From Brachyspira hampsonii (lineage in GTDB: Bacteria > Spirochaetota > Brachyspiria > Brachyspirales > Brachyspiraceae): a stretch of DNA of 64,000 bases. Location of the stretch: contig NZ_CP019914.1 of assembly GCF_002214805.1 (NCBI RefSeq), forward strand, positions 2,108,001 to 2,172,000, in the 5' to 3' direction. The position numbers and the translations under genes were made by a program. Below the pieces are notes generated by a model that had not been told where the DNA came from, did not search any database, and saw only the letters and a list, made by a program, of their open reading frames with translations. This document shows, one piece after another, positions 62,313 through 64,000 of this stretch (the stretch's first letter is position 1; the number at the start of each line of letters is the position of its first letter).

Positions 62313-62579
62313 TTAGTCTTTTAAATTAGCTATAAATTCTTCTATTTTTTTAAGATTTTCTGCTTCATTTTCGCCATCACAATAAACTGTGAGTACAGAG
62401 CCTTTTTTTACACCTAAGGACAAAACTTTTAAAAGAGATGAGGCATTAACTCTTTTACCAGCTTCATTTTCTACTTCTATTTTACATCCTGCTAATGATT
62501 TTATAAATGTTACGAACTCATTACCAGGTCTAGCATGAAGTCCTGTATCGTTTTGTATAGTTACTTTACCTGTAGTCAT
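62313..62579 (-). CDS. ptsH: Phosphocarrier protein HPr
   Basis: An 88-residue carrier with the phosphorylated His15 in DTGLHARPG. The regulatory Ser site region reads NASSLLKVLSLG (Ser50 aligned with Ser46 of low-GC Gram-positive HPr), so control by an HPr kinase is possible but not shown here. It starts after GGAGG and is followed by ptsI. Confidence 0.96.
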   Translation of the reverse strand: MTTGKVTIQNDTGLHARPGNEFVTFIKSLAGCKIEVENEAGKRVNASSLLKVLSLGVKKGSVLTVYCDGENEAENLKKIEEFIANLKD

Positions 62580-62615
62580 TGAAATTCCTCCATTCTTTTC
62601 TTATATATAATTTTA

Positions 62616-62643
62616 AGTATATCAGTTTTTTTTCATTTGTCAA
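62616..62643 (-). promoter_or_regulatory. Sigma-70 promoter of ptsHI
   Basis: Minus strand TTGACA (62638-62643), 16 bases, TATACT (62616-62621), 37 bases before the ptsH start. Confidence 0.85.
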
Positions 62644-62840
62644 ATTATACCAGTATTAAAAGTATATTTTTAGTACAATAAATAAAGAATTCTTATCATA
62701 ATAAATAAAATACTGTACAATTATTATAATTGTTTCATAATTAACTTTTTTGTTTTAATATTGTGATTTGATTATATATAATTATTCATTATAATATTAT
62801 TGGAATTGTCTCAAAACTAATTTTATTTATGATTATGTGT

Positions 62841-62917
62841 ACTAGCCTTTCAAAGCATATAGTCATGCTGTACTATATTTCTATTAAGCAGATCGGCTGC
62901 AAAGGACTTAATATATG
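62841..62917. other. Unexplained structured or GC-richer island in the ptsH-coaX spacer
   Basis: In an otherwise very AT-rich gap of 444 bases, CCTTT (62846-62850) can pair with AAAGG (62901-62905). This closes AGCAT/ATGCT (62854-62858 with 62865-62869) and GCAG/CTGC (62888-62891 with 62897-62900). ATATAGT/ACTATAT (62857-62863 with 62872-62878) is an alternative to the first inner stem. A 29-codon frame (62828-62917) without a ribosome-binding site also spans it. I recognise neither an RNA family nor a protein. Confidence 0.4.
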
Positions 62918-63023
62918 AAAAATAATCAATTATATAACATTATTTTTATAATTTTTATAATTAATATTTTCAATTATTTTTGAAATAAGTATAATATATT
63001 TTTGTAATTTTATGATGCTAAAA

Positions 63024-63794
63024 TTATTTTTTATATATCATATTAAAATAAATACCCTGTAAAACTAAAAATGGATAAACTTTGCATTTCAATAATTTTA
63101 AATTTGATATTCCGCCTGTCAAAAATATTTTGCATTTAATATTATATTTGGATTTTATATATTTTTTAGTTTCTGATACAGCATAATTGACAGTACCTAT
63201 TGTATTGTATATAGCACCTGACATAATAGCATCTTTTACATTATTGTTTATAGGATTAGGAATTGATTCTATAGGTCCTATTTCATAATAGGGTAAAGAA
63301 GTAACATTTGATAATGCCTGATAACTTGTTTTTGTACCTGATATTATCATACCGCCCAAAAATGTAAAATCTGAAATCATAATGCTGATTGTAGTAGCTG
63401 TACCCATATCTATAACTATTGAAGCGAATCTTTCTTCATTATTGTTTTCAAGACATATAGATGCGTAAGTAGATAATATTCTATCTATACCAACAGAATC
63501 TCTAGGTTCATAATAATTATCTTTTAATACAATATCATTATGAGTAACTCTATAAGGTTTCATATTAAAACAATCTTCTATGCTGCCTTCAAATAAATCA
63601 TTTACTTTTAGCGAAACACTGCTGTAAAATACTTTCTTTATATCTGTATGATTATTTTTTATTTCATTTAATGCATTTACCAAATCTAAAGCATTGCTAT
63701 GTTCTATTGCTTTATAGTATAAAGGTTTGCAATTTTTTTCTTCAAAAATTCCTAGCTTAACTCTAGTGTTTCCTATATCTGAAAGCAAATACAT
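63024..63794 (-). CDS. coaX: Type III pantothenate kinase CoaX
   Basis: A 256-residue ASKHA-fold kinase that phosphorylates pantothenate in coenzyme A synthesis and does not depend on feedback by CoA. Motifs: DIGNTRVKLG (N-terminal phosphate loop), DSVGIDRI, VIDMGTATTISI (catalytic Asp) and LGGMIISG. Full length. Its start is two bases after the stop of the CCA-adding enzyme gene, so the two are co-transcribed. Confidence 0.95.
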   Translation of the reverse strand: MYLLSDIGNTRVKLGIFEEKNCKPLYYKAIEHSNALDLVNALNEIKNNHTDIKKVFYSSVSLKVNDLFEGSIEDCFNMKPYRVTHNDIVLKDNYYEPRDSVGIDRILSTYASICLENNNEERFASIVIDMGTATTISIMISDFTFLGGMIISGTKTSYQALSNVTSLPYYEIGPIESIPNPINNNVKDAIMSGAIYNTIGTVNYAVSETKKYIKSKYNIKCKIFLTGGISNLKLLKCKVYPFLVLQGIYFNMIYKK

Positions 63795-63796
63795 TT

Positions 63797-64000
63797 TTAA
63801 ACCTCATCTTTTATATTATTACTCTCTAAAAAGTTTTTTGTTTTTTCCATAAGGAATTCTTTATTATTCAATTCTGGTTCATCTAATATTAAATCCAATA
63901 AATAATTGAGTATTTTTCCTATTAAAGGTCCTGGATTTAAATTAAATTCATTGATTAGATCATTTCCGTCTATTTTTAGATCTTTTACTGTAATAGCATT
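63797..64000 (-). CDS. cca: CCA tRNA nucleotidyltransferase, C-terminal end only
   Basis: The last 67 codons of a gene that begins beyond the right edge. The segment ITVKDLKIDGNDLINEF, followed by PGPLIGKILNYLLDLILDEP and LNNKEFL, is the conserved C-terminal helical domain of poly(A) polymerase/CCA-adding enzymes. The enzyme adds the 3' CCA to tRNAs, consistent with the uncoded CCA of the tRNA-Thr in this window. Overlaps nothing; coaX starts two bases after its stop. Confidence 0.82.
   Translation of the reverse strand, partial: NAITVKDLKIDGNDLINEFNLNPGPLIGKILNYLLDLILDEPELNNKEFLMEKTKNFLESNNIKDEV

Noticed and set aside
62828-62917. 29-codon frame in the ptsH-coaX spacer as a gene
   Set aside because: No ribosome-binding site or promoter was found and the peptide resembles nothing known. 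Listed only as part of an unexplained island.

Overview
The window is very AT-rich, bacterial and densely coded. The gene content points to a spirochaete of the genus Brachyspira. Supporting evidence: a Vsp-type surface protein, a TlyC/CorC haemolysin-family gene in a phoH-HD-ybeY-tlyC cluster, a FlaB flagellin, a flgE-flbD-motA-motB cluster whose FlgE keeps the Lys/Cys pair used for spirochaetal lysinoalanine cross-links, and very low-GC codon use throughout. The species cannot be fixed from the sequence alone. All function calls below come from reading translated motifs; no database search was run.

Layout. 1-3 kb: a partial unknown protein, a short-chain dehydrogenase and two paralogous LPP20-like lipoproteins, each with its own promoter. 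3.1-9.6 kb: pepA, a 29-codon bS22/mS38-like ribosomal protein gene, a divergent NuoE/F/G-like trio and a GlpD-like flavoprotein. 9.6-18 kb: hisH and hisB, glycerate kinase, an NSS transporter with a 31-codon MetS-like partner, a Vsp-family protein and two peptidases. 18-27.7 kb: flaB, trmL, a class III cyclase-like protein, a SurA-like lipoprotein with infB, two decayed envelope genes, and purM-purN. 27.9-34.4 kb: an ECF sigma/anti-sigma pair, two Spy/CpxP-like proteins and an RND efflux pump. 34.4-38.3 kb: an inserted methyltransferase segment, a cation/proton antiporter, neuB and tRNA-Thr. 38.3-47.8 kb: an ABC exporter with coaBC, then phoH, a PgpH-like HD protein, ybeY and tlyC. 48-56 kb: oppA, an ankyrin protein, an amidase, a LytM-like protein, atpZ, pncB and a TPR protein. 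56-64 kb: flagellar hook and motor genes, an rRNA methyltransferase-like gene, ptsH-ptsI, coaX and the 3' end of a CCA-adding enzyme gene.

The most coherent candidate system is an envelope-stress circuit. Two Spy/CpxP-like genes, an ECF sigma factor and its zinc-finger anti-sigma factor form one minus-strand cluster. The same bipartite promoter motif (GGAAC/GAAAC, 16-17 bases, CGTCTAA) stands before both Spy-like genes and again before the RND pump about 1.2 kb away. In this sequence the sigma gene is frameshifted in a run of eight A, and one extra A restores a complete protein.

The second notable signal is a dispersed non-coding element. It combines CCCGCCC boxes with a long inverted repeat (7-10 bp arms, 66-69 base loop). 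Three copies lie in convergent gene junctions, and the arms differ in sequence while staying complementary. Other structural oddities are a 92-bp direct duplication of the RND gene's 3' end around an inserted methyltransferase gene, an 18-copy CTGAA microsatellite, a 109-bp tandem triplication of the oppA 3' end with its terminator, and a short-loop G-quadruplex motif between hisB and hisH.
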